Origin: an uncultured Clostridium sp.
GTDB taxonomy: Bacteria > Bacillota > Clostridia > TANB77 > CAG-508
DNA: 64,000 bases
NCBI GenBank assembly: GCA_902496295.1
Contig: CABVAF010000003.1
Location: forward strand, 1-64,000
Direction: 5' to 3'
How positions within the stretch are numbered: the stretch's first letter is position 1; the number at the start of each line of letters is the position of its first letter. A program made the translations under genes and the position numbers. This document shows, one piece after another, positions 62,534-64,000 of the stretch. The notes beneath the pieces were generated by a model that made no database searches, had not been told where the DNA came from, and saw only the letters and a list, made by a program, of their open reading frames with translations.

Positions 62534-62660
62534 ACATTAAAAAAATAATGTAAAATTGCTATTTGTTATAGTTATGAAACATAATTGTAACATAAATGTA
62601 ATATAAGGCTATACAAGCTCAAAATACTGTTATAGAAGCATTTTAGAAGGATTTATAATT

Positions 62661-62689
62661 TTGACAATTAATGTCGCAAATGGTATAAT
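62661..62689 (+). promoter_or_regulatory. Consensus promoter of veg
   Basis: TTGACA (62661-62666), a 17-nt spacer, TATAAT (62684-62689): a perfect sigma-A consensus, as in the very strong B. subtilis veg promoter. Confidence 0.9.
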
Positions 62690-62718
62690 CTAGCTATATT
62701 TTAGAAGTAGGTGATAAA

Positions 62719-63015
62719 ATGATTTGCCCAAATGATATTGCAACACTAAAGACAGATATCAATGAAAAAATAGGACAAAAGATAATAGTAAAAGGTTCCT
62801 TAGGGAGAAGTAAATCGTTTGAGAAAGAAGCTACTATACAAAAAGCATATCCAAGTCTTTTTGTTATAAAATATACAGAAGAAGATAGAAATGTAAGTTA
62901 CAGTTATACAGATATTTTAACAAGAACTGTTGAAGTAGATGTTTTTAATGGAGAGGGTTATAGTCCATTATTTGTACCTTCAGAAGAAATGAAAAAGAAA
63001 AAAGCAATAGTATAA
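62719..63015 (+). CDS. veg: Veg protein (DUF1021)
   Basis: A 98-residue SH3-like small protein of the Veg family (LKTDINEKIGQKIIVKGSLG near the start, then VIKYTEEDRNVSYSYTDIL). In Bacillus it affects biofilm formation; the molecular function is unsettled. The yabG-veg neighbourhood is conserved with B. subtilis. It has a consensus promoter and a terminator at 63034. Confidence 0.93.
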   Translation: MICPNDIATLKTDINEKIGQKIIVKGSLGRSKSFEKEATIQKAYPSLFVIKYTEEDRNVSYSYTDILTRTVEVDVFNGEGYSPLFVPSEEMKKKKAIV

Positions 63016-63033
63016 TAAAATAATTTAATCTAC

Positions 63034-63063
63034 TAAATTCCTAGAAATAGGAATTTTTTTTTA
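63034..63063 (+). terminator. veg terminator
   Basis: AAATTCCT pairs with AGGAATTT around AGAAAT, followed by TTTTT. Confidence 0.85.
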
Positions 63064-63109
63064 TGTCCATAAATATATATTAACTATCAGAATTTAAGGA
63101 GGGATAAAA

Positions 63110-64000
63110 ATGGCTATTGAAACAGTAAAAGATAGCTTATGTGTAAATCAAGTAATATCACAGAAGACTAATAATTTTATTATAGAAGATGATGTAATAG
63201 TTCCAGATATAAAGCCAGATATTATAAATGCAGTAAGTACAAGTGGTACAGTATGTATTTATAAAAAAGAAATTTCAAGTGGAAAAGTAAAAGTAGAGGG
63301 GAAAATAGATACATATATAATGTATTTAGCAGACACAGAAGATGGGTATATAAGAAGTTTAAATACAAATTTAGAATTTTCTCAAAGTTTTAATATACCA
63401 GAAGCACAAGATGGAATGGACTTAAATTTAGACCTAAACGTAAGAAGCATAGATTGTAAAGTATTAAACGGAAGAAAAATAAATTTAAGAGCAATTATTG
63501 ATGCAAATATTGTTATATCTGCAAATGAGAATGTTGATTTTATAAAACAAATTGGAAATGTAGGAGATGTACAAATTTTAAATAAGACTTTTAATATAAA
63601 TTCGCTTGTTGGAAGCGGAGAGACAAAAACTTATGCAAAAGACACCGTTAAATTAAATGAGACGGATAATTTGGCAGAAATAATGAAATGTAATTTTAGA
63701 ATTCTAAATAAAGATGTAAAAATTAGCTATAATAAAGTTTTAGTAAAATCGGATTTAGAAGCTAAAATACTATATTTAACAGATGATAATAGAATAAATA
63801 CAGTAGAAACAATAATTCCTGTTATGGGATTTATAGATGTACAAGATATAAACGAGGAGAATATATGTGATGTAAAATATGAAATATGCAATGTAGTAAT
63901 AGAGCCAAAGAGTGTAGAAGAACATGCAATTTATATAGAAGTTGAAATAAAAATACATGGAGAAGCATACCAAAATAAAGAGCTAAATGTAATACAAGAT
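63110..64000 (+). CDS. SPOCS/DUF3794-domain protein, 3' incomplete
   Basis: The first 297 residues of a longer protein that runs off the right edge without a stop. It starts at ATG 63110 behind AAGGAGGGA. The pattern EDDVIVPDIKPDIINAVSTS and repeats of similar beta-rich units (about residues 15-130 and 160-290, the second with VVIEPKSVEEHAIYIEVEIK) match SPOCS (DUF3794) domains. In clostridia these proteins often carry a C-terminal LysM and belong to the spore morphogenesis set. That C-terminus lies outside the window. Confidence 0.85.
   Translation, partial: MAIETVKDSLCVNQVISQKTNNFIIEDDVIVPDIKPDIINAVSTSGTVCIYKKEISSGKVKVEGKIDTYIMYLADTEDGYIRSLNTNLEFSQSFNIPEAQDGMDLNLDLNVRSIDCKVLNGRKINLRAIIDANIVISANENVDFIKQIGNVGDVQILNKTFNINSLVGSGETKTYAKDTVKLNETDNLAEIMKCNFRILNKDVKISYNKVLVKSDLEAKILYLTDDNRINTVETIIPVMGFIDVQDINEENICDVKYEICNVVIEPKSVEEHAIYIEVEIKIHGEAYQNKELNVIQD

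Noticed and set aside
1..64000. CRISPR arrays, rRNA, tRNA, tmRNA, insertion sequences with transposase
   Set aside because: No regularly spaced repeats, rRNA/tRNA signatures or transposase-like frames were seen on either strand.

Overview
The window is AT-rich, densely coding DNA from an endospore-forming member of the Clostridia (Bacillota), most likely an uncultured gut lineage. Spore-linked genes support this: ylbJ, an alpha/beta SASP, a SPOCS/DUF3794 protein, veg beside a broken yabG, and an orphan Spo0A effector-domain protein. So do ctsR-mcsA-mcsB-clpC, GatCAB, DUF4364 and strong AGGAGG ribosome binding sites. No rRNA, tRNA or CRISPR array was found.

Layout. 1-2.2 kb: lysis end of a prophage (membrane protein, holin, small acidic ORF, amidase endolysin) and its boundary. 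2.4-9.1 kb: membrane protein, ylbJ with a sigma-E-type promoter, a Mg2+ P-type ATPase with an unusual hairpin between Shine-Dalgarno and start, and a long-chain acyl-CoA synthetase. 9.1-20.5 kb: mfd, a SpoU methyltransferase, an orphan Spo0A C-terminal protein, aspS, a second acyl-CoA synthetase, topB. 20.6-22.5 kb: a pilin-like/FN3/lectin-fold reading frame with no start codon. 22.6-28.3 kb: gatCAB, then a GntR-ABC operon bracketed by two copies of a 72-nt repeat. 28.5-34.5 kb: rpsT, hpf, a glycolipid-type GT4/PlsC pair, SASP, a HAD phosphatase. 34.6-41.1 kb: the CtsR-controlled protein-arginine kinase/ClpC operon and a cysteine desulfurase. 41.2-47.9 kb: stalk-domain secreted protein, split TauE pair, tandem-OB SSB-like protein, MFS transporter, methyltransferase. 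47.9-56.1 kb: scpB, proS, DUF4364, J-domain protein, a 2,4-diaminopentanoate-dehydrogenase-like enzyme, tsaC/sua5, trmB, mscS. 56.7-61.9 kb: two-component system and a BcrAB-like ABC exporter. 61.9-64 kb: frameshifted yabG, divergent veg, and the start of a SPOCS protein.

The most unusual feature is a set of six single-gene islands (13.5, 29.7, 32.2, 41.3, 45.9 and 56.2 kb). Their coding parts are far richer in G+C than the backbone: sampled 60-base lines give 25-39 G/C, against 11-13 in two backbone lines. Yet each has its own AT-rich promoter and its own terminator and sits alone between core genes. Two encode proteins I cannot assign. The others are a Spo0A effector domain without a receiver, a lipoprotein, a copper-amine-oxidase-type stalk-domain protein and an MFS transporter.

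Other points of interest are the start-less pilin/lectin frame, which could be a silent cassette; a mobile palindromic repeat that abuts or supplies stop codons; a perfect 28-bp palindrome on the promoter of the Spo0A-like gene; and direct repeats before the ABC exporter that suit control by the neighbouring OmpR-type regulator. All functions are inferred from sequence motifs by eye; no database search was run.
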